A stretch of DNA of 64,000 nucleotides, taken from Schistocerca nitens. Taxonomy: Eukaryota > Arthropoda > Insecta > Orthoptera > Acrididae. A model generated the notes under the pieces. The model did no database searches. It worked only from the letters and a program-made list of their open reading frames with translations, and was not told the DNA's origin. The DNA is taken from contig NC_064615.1 of NCBI RefSeq assembly GCF_023898315.1, positions 1,186,389,413-1,186,453,412 of the forward strand. The letters are read 5' to 3'. Of this stretch, positions 21,472 through 31,599 are shown in pieces (the stretch's first letter is position 1; the number at the start of each line of letters is the position of its first letter). The position numbers were made by a program, and so were the translations under genes.

Positions 21472-21628
21472 TCGTAGTAGTTGGTGTTTGTTTTTTCGAA
21501 TCAATAGCTATGGTTGACCTATATAGGTCAAGGGAAATGACTGATTCTAATTTTCGAAGTTTTAAGTGTAGGTATCTGATGCCAATTTCCGTAGTGTTTG
21601 CTGTAGGCATTGGTGTTTTGGTATCATT

Positions 21629-21815
21629 CAAAAATGGTTCAAATGGCTCTAAGCACTATGGGACTAAACATCTGAGGTCATCAGTCCCCTAGACTTATAA
21701 CTACTTAAAGCTAACTAACTTAAGGGCATGACACACATCCATGCCCGAGGCAGGATTCCGACCTGCGATCATAACAGCAGCGCAATTCCGGACTGAAGCA
21801 CCTAGAACCGCAAGG
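21629..21815 (-). repeat. tRNA-derived SINE, 5'-truncated
   Basis: Reverse-orientation copy of the SINE at 19493: plus strand begins aaaaatggttcaaatggctc, has gaggtcatcagtcccctaga, and ends at the tRNA part gcacctagaaccgc. The sequence then leaves the consensus before the A box. B box (minus) is mutated (ggtcggaatcc). Confidence 0.85.
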
Positions 21816-22294
21816 AAACAGCAGTGTGGAACTAATCCAAACAGCAAATATGGACGAAACTCCTTTGACATTTGATGTGCAAGTAACAGAACCATTGCCA
21901 TGAAAGATGATAAAACTGTAACTACAAAACAAGTGGACATGAGAAAATGCACTACACTGTGGTCTTTTCATGTTGTGTTGACTGGTCATTTTCAAGTGCA
22001 AAACAATGGCAAAACTTCTCAAATACCGGTTGAATGGATGAGGCTGGTATGAAATCATGGATTAACAGAGTATAGGAGAGAAAGACTTGTGCTTTATTGA
22101 AAAAAAAAAGTTCTCTTCTCACAGTAGATCAGTTTAGTAGTCATTCGAAAAATTCTTTGAAAGCGAAAAGATAAATTGAGACACAGAAATGTAGAGCTTG
22201 CTATTATTCTGAGAGGACTTACTTCACAACTGCGACCTCTTGATGAGTAAACCATTTAAAGTGCATATGGGAGAGGAATGGAACAATCAAACAA
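21816..22294. other. Unassigned stretch
   Basis: No recognised coding or repeat signature. Confidence 0.35.
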
Positions 22295-22533
22295 TGGAAT
22301 ATCCGGGGGCAGCTGAAGCCAGTGGCTGTAGTCATTGATCGTGTATATACGTGTGCGTATGTGTATTTGTGTGTGTGTATTTTCCATGAAGCCCTTGTTG
22401 GCTGAAAGCTTACCTTCTGACAGTCCTTTTGCTGTGCCTATCTGCAACTCAACATCTCCACTATATGGTGAGCAGCAACTATTGTTTTCACAATATTGTT
22501 ATATTCCATCCTGGATTTTCCATTCTTTGATAT

Positions 22534-22567
<34 letters not shown>

Positions 22568-22600
22568 GGGGGGGGGGGGGGGGGAAGAGTGATTCCACAT
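22295..22600 (-). repeat. Dispersed repeat with GT microsatellite, plus (GT)n(G)n tract
   Basis: Reverse copy of the repeat at 16501-16765 (see its landmarks), ending at atattccatcctggattttc. It is followed at 22540-22585 by a GT run and about 18 G. A run that long is prone to slippage and assembly error. Confidence 0.7.
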
Positions 22601-23595
22601 AGTGTGAGAGAGCTCTTTGACTGTTCCTTAACAATGTACTTTAATGCATTGTGTTCTGTAATTATGTATGTTAAAATATAGCTTGCCTTATCCCTGCAAT
22701 TTCGTGTTCAGAATTCCTTATTTCGCTGCACTAGCATTTGATGAACATATAGATTGGTAGAGCACTAAGCACAAGCAATTATTCAGTCACAACACTCAAC
22801 ATGCTTACTGAACTGTACTGTACAGGGGACACAGGTGGGTCCTAGAAGCATGGGAAGAAAATCTCAGGGCAAGTCTCCAGGCTGGTAGTGGGACTGCGCT
22901 CAACATTCAGTAAGCCTGATCATATGTTGTACTCAATCAGGATTCTATAAAAATCTGACAATTACCTAGACCTATGTTGTAACTGTTTAATAATCATCTA
23001 GAGATTTTTACTCAAAAAGAAAATACAGCTGACTCTTCTGAAGCTTAATTACATATGAGGAACGTAAATGAAAATGCTGTTCTTGGTTTCAGTGTGGAAG
23101 ACCATTTATTTCCACCTGTCAATTTCAATTTGTAGAAATGTTGCAGTCTTGCTATTGATGTTTATTGACCCCATATATCTATTTACTGGAAGGGAGGAGG
23201 GGCGGCGTGTGGAGCAACTGCTTCACTCTCCTCCCCCTTTTACTAAATTAACGAACTAATGAGTCTGTAACTGTAGCTTAATTATCATACTGAAATCCTG
23301 TCCTGCTGTTTAAATGAGCAAGTGCTGATGAATAGTTCTTGCTCTAAGGATAGTAAGCCAGTTCCATAATTTACATTGAGATGAGATTTACTTTCATGAT
23401 TTATTTATGCCAGCATAAATGGTACAGTATTAAGTGAAATTCTTCACAAAACTTCTGATTTGACAAATAATAACTGGTAATTGAAATGACAAGCTCAATC
23501 CCTAATAAATAATATTAAATCTATCAATGGGTTTGACAGTTAAAGTAAGCGTAAAAGTAAACAAAATGAATTGAGAACGGTGATAGGAAACTCAC
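22601..23595 (-). other. Probable intron 3 of unkempt, no exon recognised
   Basis: Begins (on the minus strand) with the donor gtgagt at 23590-23595, right after the codon for Lys152. I looked for the next unkempt exon here and saw none. AT-rich with no identified TE protein. The intron probably extends left past the window edge through all the TE sequence described. Confidence 0.5.
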
Positions 23596-24415
23596 CTTAA
23601 GCTCATTAATATCGTACACTGGGGGCCTTAGGTCATGATTACCATGAGCAAACGCGCAATGTGGTCCGTTTTTCACACAAAATCCTCGTGAATCCGTATC
23701 ATGAACGCACATACATGTCTTGTAATATCTCAGGTGATAGCGTCTTTCTGTATCACCTGCTGTGCGATGTAAAAACTGACAACTGAAAACAATAAATAAT
23801 AATCGAGGATCACATTCTATGCAAATATGTATAGATCAATAACGTTTACTGTATTTTATCATGCAGGAAAGACAGAAACTGATCCGAAATGGTTGTTTAT
23901 ATTTTTAATGAAAAAGAACAACTAACAATTGTATAACGTAACGTGCTTAGATGAAATGCAAAGGCGTTACGTGATGGTCGACGAAATGCGTATAAAAATA
24001 AACAGGTATTTAAAGATTCAACTATAAAAACTACTGGTTTGAACTTACTCATCTCCTTCGGGGCACTGTCCTGTCGTTTCATCAAACTTCGTGCAGTAAT
24101 TATCAGCACTATAATTAAAAGTTCCATCTCGTCTTCTAACGGGTCTCCTCCGCCGCTGATTCATAAAATGCCAATGAAAACAAGTGAAAGGTCTGTGTTG
24201 GGTACATTTATGTTGAAGAAACAATGGACACTGTTCCACACGAAACTCCTTCAAATATCTGTAAAAGGAAGAAAAATCATATTCATCCTTATCGGTGAAC
24301 TTTTATAGTGCAAACGCCCTCCAGAAAACACTCGACACTTCAATCCCGGAACTTACGAGTAATGATTCGGCTTTTCTGTTGGAGTTGTCAACAAAGTTTT
24401 TGATTCAGACTGCAT
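23596..24415 (-). CDS. unk: unkempt (RNA-binding CCCH zinc-finger protein), first three coding exons
   Basis: Exon 1 is 24357-24415 (ATG at 24413-24415, 59 bp), exon 2 is 24049-24258 (210 bp) and exon 3 is 23596-23782 (187 bp). Introns are 98 and 266 bp. Donors are GTAAGT, GTAAGT, GTGAGT; acceptors are AG after pyrimidine-rich runs. Joined phases give 152 uninterrupted residues beginning MQSESKTLLTTPTEKPNHYS, then YLKEFRVEQCPLFLQ. Three CCCH fingers are visible: C30-C38-C46-H50, C75-C85-C91-H95, C115-C125-C132-H136, plus the QRRRR basic stretch. Unkempt binds UAG/U-rich mRNA motifs in the cytoplasm and controls translation and neuronal shape or photoreceptor differentiation (established for fly and mammal). 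The rest of the gene, including the C-terminal RING, lies beyond the left edge. Confidence 0.95.
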
Positions 24416-24490
24416 TTTGTGATGCTAACACACTGCGCATCATTACTGCGCACGGAACGCTGCGTCTGACAGGACGCGCTTATTGGTAAG
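24416..24490 (-). promoter_or_regulatory. unk: Likely unkempt promoter / 5' UTR, CpG-rich
   Basis: The segment upstream of the unk ATG is GC/CpG-rich against an AT-rich background. It has two tgcgca half-sites at 24434-24439 and 24447-24452 (NRF1-like) and a CCAAT box on the minus strand at about 24483-24487. No TATA box is obvious, as expected for a housekeeping-type promoter. The transcription start cannot be set from sequence. Confidence 0.5.
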
Positions 24491-24674
24491 TGTGTGTGGA
24501 CTTCTCTTGCTACCCCATTGGAGTTTGAAGTCACGTGGAAGAGGCCAGATCGAAGAAATCAGTGGAATGGAGGCCGTTACGAAAGGGAATGTGAGACAAG
24601 AGAAAGAAAAGCTTGTGTTGGATGCTTTCGTAGATTCATACAGTACCTACGTGAAACGATTTATCAACCGCTAA
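24485..24674 (+). other. Possible divergent transcript start or small ORF
   Basis: On the plus strand a strong donor-like tattg|gtaagtg lies at 24485. A 35-codon frame follows (24567-24674: MEAVTKGNVRQEKEKLVLDA, FVDSYSTYVKRFINR, stop). The sequence is not TE-like and sits head-to-head with unk, so a divergent gene or upstream antisense RNA is possible. I recognise no protein family. Chance is the main alternative. Confidence 0.2.
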
Positions 24675-25139
24675 ACATCGAGGAACACGCCAGGCTGTTT
24701 ACACCACAAAAAATTCTTACGGGGAAGTGTCAGGTAACGAGGATTATCAACTTGTGACAATGTTGCTTGATATTCTGATGAAACCAGTATCTAACACGAC
24801 ATTCAACCTCTGTATGAATAGAGCAAGTTTTAAATTTATCGTTCGCTACACATCTCGCAGTTTGAATTCTTTTGTTGCACATATTGAAGTTAAGGAGATT
24901 AATCACATAATCTTCAGTACTGTATTAAGAACGCGTCGTACAATTTTGCAAAAGTTGTGTGAATTCCAATATCCCGCTAGCCGTCAAACAATCACTAAAA
25001 TGGTTATAATTGTAACAAATTGCGGATTTAGTGTCGTGTAACTCTCTTCGCCACTTACACCTTGCTGCTCTTTAGAGATACGTGGGGATTTTCTGCACAG
25101 TCCACCATACAAATATTCTAGTTATTCTCATCTGCCCAT
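24675..25139. other. Unassigned stretch upstream of unkempt
   Basis: A 104-codon open frame at 24727-25041 has no family resemblance that I can see and no coding-like neighbours. Nothing else recognised. Confidence 0.35.
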
Positions 25140-25450
25140 CTTAAAAAGTATATTCATAAGATTTCAAAGTGGTGCAGAGAAGACAACATGCATTAAATAT
25201 TCGGAAATATAAAATTGTGTATGCCACAGAATGCAGAAACGTATCATAAGAATGCAATTTCAGTAAATCGTAGATGGATCGTGTGAACTTTTACAAATAT
25301 CTGCGTGTTACAGTTCGTACAGATATGAAATGGAATGATGGCATACACACTTATGTGACCTAACCTAGAATATTCCTAAATTATGTATGGCCCGCACCAA
25401 ATACGAATAATGCAAAATATTGACTGTAGGATTGCCCATGCAGCATCACG
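25140..25450 (+). mobile_element. Jockey-like LINE fragment (RT thumb)
   Basis: Broken frames read FQSGAEKTTCIK, KCKIVYATECRN, NFYKYLRVTVRTDMKWNDGI, matching YKYLGITL.RDMKWNDHI of the family at 33300-33500 and 39700-39860. Fragment only. Confidence 0.65.
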
Positions 25451-25472
25451 TAAATGCTGAAGAAACTGAAGG

Positions 25473-26640
25473 TTATATAGTAATGGTGGGAGTGATATAT
25501 AATTTTGTTGTAAATAGCAGATAGCATTTATTCACTCTTACATAAGATACAGTAGGAAAGAGAGCCAACAACAGTGTAACCATGTCAACTGAAGCAAAAA
25601 AGAAGTGACATCCTGCTATATGGGGAACTTGCACTTGATTTGCCTGCCAGTTCCCGTGAAAATGTTTGGTGCAGGTGTGGGCTGCTCCTGTTCTACGGGT
25701 ATCATTTCGGTGTCCTCTATTGGTGCCAAAGTTAAGCAAAACTGTAGGCCTATGTTGAAATGTCACCCTCCACAATGAAGTGCAATTTGATAGGCTGAGT
25801 AAGGAGTGTGCCGTCACAGCTGTACACAGGTTTGAGCCACACTGTTGAAACTGCCACCTGTTTGCAGATCTTGTCAATTTTGAAACTGTGGCTTATACTT
25901 GAGACTGCTCTGTAAAGTCCAGAGTAGAGTGAAAGAAGCAGTGGGCATATTGCATCACCCCTGAGCAACACCTGGAATGTTTTCTGGTGATCTTCGCACA
26001 CGAATATCTTCAGGTCTCCATTTCGGGCAGCATTGGTAGGCTCAGTCCAGTTTCTGGCAGCTGTGTTTGTAGCTCGAGAATGACCAGCTCAGAACACTGG
26101 CTCAATTAATCCTCCTGGAATCCACAGCTGCTTGCCGTAGACTAACTGTACAGGAGAGTGTTGTATGTCTGCCTTCATTGTTCTCAATTCGAGTGTGACC
26201 AGGGGCAATGAGTGGTTAGGCCTACACATTAGGTTAGTTGCAGGCAGTTACACCACTCCACCATCCTGTTGCTGGTGGCAAGTACATCGGAGTGCGGGCT
26301 TGGTTGCAGACACACAGTAGTAACAGTTTGTGGGAAAACTGGCTTTTCAAATTGCCTCCCTCAGTCTGTGGTTACATTATGCGGAATGCCAAACCTGGAG
26401 AACTGTGAGTGCACTATTGCTGAACTGGCATGTATGTTCTTGATTGTGGCAACTTCTGGCCACCTGTTAAAACTATTGATCACTGTCAGTGAATAGCATC
26501 GTCCCAAAGAGTACAGCAACAGGTCCACAGTGTCCACTTGCATATGCAAACTCTTGCTGACAGTGTTAGAAATGGAGTGATCGGAACAAAGATGTACCTG
26601 CTGATCTTATTACACTGGCGTAAATAGACATGCACATGCT
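25473..26640 (-). mobile_element. Ty3/gypsy integrase fragment
   Basis: Reading from 26640 down: a zinc-binding-region remnant (QCNKISRYIFVPI), integrase core in 26361-26549 (HMQVDTVDLLLYSLGRCYSL, TVINSFNRWPEVATIKNI, FSRFGIPHNVTTD) with the first catalytic Asp in VDTV and the second in TTD. The C-terminal region at 25750-26001 has LYSGLYRAVSSISHSFKIDK and VAVSTVWLKPVY, as in Ty3/gypsy integrases. A tail lies at about 25620-25660. Frames are broken. No LTR was seen, so this is an isolated pol fragment, different from the provirus at 40951-52052. Confidence 0.8.
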
Positions 26641-26869
26641 CGTACACAATAATCTTTTTGATTTCTGGGCCACGCATCATTGTCGGATACTAACTTATGT
26701 TGAACTCAGATTCCTGGGCGGGCCAGGTTATGCAGTGTGTCGAAAGCCTCACAGTGATGTTCTGGTACGTAGGGTTGCTGCACCCCAACCCCTTTGCTAC
26801 ATCACACCAAATTCTGTCCGGCAGATTTGGAGTTGATACACATCTGAGCTGCAGAGCTATTCATTGCTC
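26641..26869. other. Unassigned spacer
   Basis: Between the gypsy fragment and the LINE; no signature recognised. Confidence 0.3.
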
Positions 26870-27899
26870 TTGTGCAAGACTTGGTTGCTGGAAATGCGGA
26901 CCGCTGCCCTACGCAGCTATAGGGGATATTACGAGAACTGTAGTGAGTATAATAGTGTGTCAGGTGGAGTTTGTGTATATCCTGAAATCAGTATGAACCT
27001 GTGCTCCTTCAAACCCCTCTGGAAGCTGTGGCTGTCAGGATAAGGACGATGCAGGAAATAACTGTCTGCAATGTATAAACTCCTCCGCATGGTGCAGTAC
27101 CCCTGAACGCATTGGCTGCACTGATTGATCAACTCCCTAAACCTTTCCTGCTTTTGGGAGATTTTAATGCTCACAATCCTTTGTGGGGTGGCACTGCACT
27201 CAGGCCAAGGTAGAGGTGTCAAAAATTTACTGTCATGACTCGACCTCTGCCTCTTAAATACAGGTGCCACCACACATTTCAGTGTGGCACATGACATGTA
27301 TTCGGCCATTGATCTCTCGGTTGGCATTCCTGGCCTTCTCCTATCTATCCAGTGGAGAGCACATGACCTGTATGGTAGTGACCATTTCCCTATCTTCCTG
27401 TCACTGCCCTGGCATCAAACCCACGGACACCTGCCCAGATGGGCTTTAAATAAGGTAGACGGGGAAGCCTTCACCTCTATTGTCACCATTGAATCTCCCC
27501 CACAAGGTAACATCAATGTGGTGGTTGAGCATGTAACTACAATGATCGTTTCTGCGGCAGAAAATGCGATCTCTCGTTCTCCCTACATGTTTTCATCTCG
27601 CCCCACCTTGTCTTTTTGCGGTGGACATTTTAATTTGTTGCAGAGTGGCTGGGTCATCCTCTTTTATTGTTGTTATCAGCTAGGCCAGTCCATCTGCTCT
27701 ATGGTTTCAATGCCTTCTTCTACTTTTCCTTGTGGTGCATGTTTTCCTCATTTTTTGTTCATTCCATTCCTTTTCTTTTTAGGTGTGGTGTTGGGTGTTG
27801 TTGTGCCTTGAGCCTTGCTTGTCAGGGAAAAGGGCTGCTGACCCTGTAGTTTGGTCCCTTTACACCCCAAACCAACCAGCCAGTCTCTCAATGTGGTGG

Positions 27900-27943
<44 letters not shown>

Positions 27944-29830
27944 CCCCCTCTCTCTTTTTTTTTGTGGGGGGGGGTGCCAGTCCTCGTCTTTGACACACAT
28001 GTTGGTCACTACTCAACGCTCTTAAATTCCTCAGCAAAACCAATTGAGATGTGGACTGCTCTAGTCTCCTATGGCTTTACAAATCATTGGTCCTACCTAG
28101 ATTACAAGAATCTCATACGTGACTCGGCATCACCTTCAACATTACAGGTGCACACAATTGTGAGGTACGACTGGCAACTGTAACCTTTCAGGCTAGCACC
28201 GTGATCAGCATCTTAGCAGAGGCAGGGGTTCCACTGTTGCGGTTTCTGCATCAACAACAGTTGATTGCTTTTGACTTATATATCCACTGCTCTCTGGAGT
28301 ACCTGAACTCCCGTCTCCTCTCCCCAGGTACAGATATCCACCTCCCGCAACAGCTGCCCAGTTGTGAGGTTACAATCACCACCTACATCTGTTCCCTTTT
28401 TTTTTCTGAATTCCAGCTTACACTTGTACCATTTTTTCTCCAGGCCCACTGACGTTCCCCTCTGTCGTGCATCCCATGCACAGCTCTGTCTTGACATGTC
28501 ATAACATCCGAAAGACTCGACCCTGACTGAGGCCCTCTGCCACCAATTCTTTTCCATTTTTGGTGTGTTTTGAGGTTCAGACATTGTCTATACTGATAGC
28601 TCGATGGTTGCCGCTCACACTGGCTTTCCTTACGTTCGTGCAGGATGTAATGAATTTCTCTCCTTGCCATATGACTGCAGTGTTTCACTGCAGAGTTAGT
28701 GGCCATCTCGTGTTCTTGAGCTTATCTGTTCTTACACTGGCGAGTCACTTCCTCATCTGTAGTGACTCCTTGAGTGGTTTACAAGTTCTTGACCAGTCGT
28801 AACCTTCACCATCCTTCATTTCTCAGTATCCAGAATTCCCTTTTTGCCCTTGAACAAAAGAATGGTCGGTGGTCTTTGCCTGGACCCCAGGTCACTTTAG
28901 GATCCTGGGGAATGAAATCGCTGACAGGCCAGCCAGATTGGCTACCGACAAGCCTCTTCTCAGGATCATTATTCCTGAACTGGACGTTCAGTTGGTATTA
29001 TGCTGTCAGGTTCTAAGGATTTGGAATACGGAATGGCATACACTGACTTCGTCGAACAAACTACTGTATGGACCTCTCGCGAGGGCTCTGTTGTCTTTTG
29101 CCAGCACTGCGTTGGCCATACTCAACTGACTGTGGACATCTCCTCCGTCACAATGATCTGTCCCATTGTCATTGGGGTGCCCATCTGACAGTGGTCACAA
29201 TTTTGCCAGACTGTCCTAACCTAGCCACGCAGCAGCGGACTCTTAATCTTCCTGACTGGCTAACCCCAGTGTTAGCAGATGATGCCTCAGCCATTGTCCC
29301 AGTTTTATGGATTATTCGTGAAGGGGTTTTTTATCACTCTCTCTAAGGGAGGGCACCTTAGCCTCATTGGCTCGTCAAGAGGTTGACAGGATGCCCTGTC
29401 ATCTCCTTTCCCCCAACTGGACAATGGCTGTCCAAGCATGGTTGTCTGCTCCAGGCCGTGCTCTACCCTTCTTTTTCTCTTCTCCCTTCTTGCCTCTTCT
29501 GTTTGACTCGGTGTTATTCTTCTGTTTTCCTGTGCTTCTCTCGCCCTCTCTGTGTCGCAAGTCTCCTGTGTAATGTTGGGTGGGGTGCCTCCAGTAATTG
29601 GCAAGAGTTAAGGCCCCTGTCACACTTTCTGCCTTTGAGGGCCTGTGGCTGCTCCCGGATGGGGCACCTTGCCAGCCTTTCTTCCTTTGCTCTCTTACCT
29701 TCTTCCTTATCCTTTCCTGTAGGCTCTGTCGACCTACGGTGGACCTCGAAGTTTTCTTTCGTCAGGTTTCGTACACTAGACCCTTCTTCGGTGTGTAGTT
29801 TTGTCGATTCACCTGTTCCAGGTAGGACTG
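26870..29830 (+). mobile_element. I-like LINE copy B, rearranged ORF2
   Basis: Endonuclease part at 26880-27610 (AVRIRTMQEITVCNVYTPPH, PKPFLLLGDFNAHNPLWGG with the GDFN catalytic motif), then a sudden change near 27620 to 3'-UTR-type sequence ending tggtccctttacaccccaaa. After a CT tract, RT thumb sequence follows (28000-28330: ISILAEAGVPLLRFLHQQQL), then RNase H (28560-28960: SDSLSGLQVLDQ, VFAWTPGHFRILGNEIADRP) and C-terminal pieces to about 29340. A C/T-rich tail to about 29830 may be its 3' UTR. Either two copies are joined or one is internally rearranged. The RNase H places it in the I group. Confidence 0.75.
27902..27948 (+). repeat. (CT)n microsatellite within LINE copy B
   Basis: CT repeat running into poly-C, then tctctcttttttttt and poly-G at 27965-27974; low complexity at a probable junction between LINE pieces. 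Confidence 0.9.
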
Positions 29831-30242
29831 ACTGTTGATATCTAAAAATATACGTACACACAGAATACATAAATATACCCTGGGGATAGGACAGGTACTC
29901 AGCCACAGCCGTTACGGAGGATTTAACTCAGAATTCCAAAAAGTTATTTTGGAAAACCATGTAAAACATTAATCAAAATGGCCGGACACAACCGACTCCA
30001 TTTCCTGTATATGAGGTAAGTGTCACAGCAGCTGTACTGCCTCATTCAGTTGCTCCCTATTGTACAATGTTCTTTGATTACATACAACGTACTTGAGGTA
30101 ACTCATCATATAAAACATAGCTTTGCTCTTCAGCACTGCATACACTAAGACGACCATTGGTGACTTCTGGACCACAAACTTGCCTCCATAGTCTGTGCAT
30201 TAACTCCAGTCTGTTTGGAAAATGACTCGAGGCCCATAAGCA
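29831..30242. other. Unassigned stretch
   Basis: No recognised gene or repeat. Confidence 0.3.
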
Positions 30243-30352
30243 TTTGACTGTGTTCCGCATGTCTGTACGTGTCTTACTTTACTTACCTTTGTCAACCTTC
30301 GACTGTGTTCCGCATGTCCGTACGTGTCTTAATTTACTTAACTTTGTCAACC
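30243..30352 (+). repeat. Two-copy 55-bp tandem duplication
   Basis: The unit starting tttgactgtgttccgcatgt at 30243 is repeated from 30298 (ttcgactgtgttccgcatgt) with a few substitutions, ending gtcaacc at 30352. Period 55. Confidence 0.9.
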
Positions 30353-30559
30353 TGAAAAACTGAACTGGCATCCTGCCAGTTGGTTGACTCGGGAGAATGG
30401 TAAGACATTACTGTTGTCACTAGGTCCTAACATACAATTGTCTCATAAAGCATCAAAATGTGACAGAATCCTGTTAACTGACAACTGGTATTTGTCCCTA
30501 AAAACTTTGTATTTGTTATAAAATCTCTAGATTTACATTGTCCAGTCACATTAATGTGA

Positions 30560-30700
30560 TCACCTTAATACCGTATTTACTCGAATCTAAGCCGCACCCG
30601 AAAAATGAGACTCGAAATTGAGGAAAAAAAATTTTCCCGAATCTAACCCGCACCTGAAATTTGAGACTCCAGTAGGAGTTATGGTGTTTTATTGGTGAAT
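30560..30700. repeat. MITE-like fragment
   Basis: taccgtatttactcgaatct and agccgcacccgaaaaatgag, then a second cccgaatctaacccgcacct. This resembles the termini of dispersed non-autonomous DNA elements that I have seen in many animal genomes. Ends not determined; superfamily unknown. Confidence 0.35.
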
Positions 30701-30829
30701 ATGTCATTTCTGTCACCACCAAACATAACTTTTTCTCCAAATCTTATACTAATTGTTCAAGAAGACTACTGCCTGAACTCTGAGCAATTTCAGAACTTGC
30801 CTGCATCTATAAGAAAACAGATAGGCATA

Positions 30830-31560
30830 TTTTGCACGATGGTCTGGGCATGACAAAGGTTTGTGCTAGTGTTGCCAAGAATCCGCACAAACAAACAAAA
30901 GCAACATCGAGTGGACTGCTGTGCTGACACTCACAGAAACATTGTGTGATGAAACATGGATATTCCAATATGATCCTGAGACTAAAAGACAATCAGTGCC
31001 TTGGAAGAGCCCTCAATCTCCTAGGAAGAAGAAAGCACACGAGTAAATCAAAATTCAAAGCAATGATGATTGTTTACTCAATATTTCAGGGGTTATCTAC
31101 ATTGATTGGGTGCCTCAAGATCAGACTGTCAATCAAGCTGATGTAACTGTTCTGGAGACCCTCCATGAACATTTGCGACGAGGAGGAGACCAGATCTGTA
31201 GAAGAATCGCTTGTGGATTCTTTGTCAGGACAATACGCCTGCTCATAATGCGTTGTCTGTGTAGAGGGTTTTGGCGAAAACAACATTCCAGTAATGGAAC
31301 ATCCATTTTATTCGCCTGACATAGCATAATGTAACTTCTTTCTCTTCCAAAAACTGAAGTCTGCACTCAAAGGAACCAGGTTCGAGTCCGTGGACACAGT
31401 GAAGGAAAATGTGATGGGCCTCCTCAACAACATAACAGGAAAAGACTTGCAGCACTGCTTCCGGCAGTGGAAAATTCTCATGAAGCAGTCCAGGGTTGAG
31501 GGGAGTACAATGAAGGGGACAACATTTCTGTTGTGTAAGTTTTTTCAATAAAGAGTTAGG
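30830..31560 (+). mobile_element. mariner transposase pseudogene, C-terminal two thirds
   Basis: Plus-strand blocks over several frames: TLCDETWIFQYDPETKRQSV at about 30943-31000, DWVPQDQTVNQADVTVLETL (31098-31160), LCQDNTPAHNALSV, FYSPDIA...FFLFQKLKSA, and a tail to MKQSRVEG. The D,D34D positions DET and QDN are present; the third block is broken by a stop after SPDIA. Stops in KKAHE-stop and elsewhere. A different subfamily from the copy at 8208. No clean terminal repeats seen. Confidence 0.8.
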
Positions 31561-31599
31561 TCATGGATCCACAAAAACAAGCACTCTGGAAATAAAGTG

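Noticed and set aside
24727-25041. 104-codon ORF upstream of unkempt as a host gene
   Set aside because: No family resemblance, and no evidence of splicing or codon bias; left as unassigned.
27748-28183. Ser-Leu-rich or Arg-Glu-rich ORFs
   Set aside because: Created by a CT microsatellite.
29305-29906. Minus-strand ORFs of 99-130 codons rich in Arg/Glu
   Set aside because: Antisense of a C/T-rich LINE tail; low complexity, no motif.
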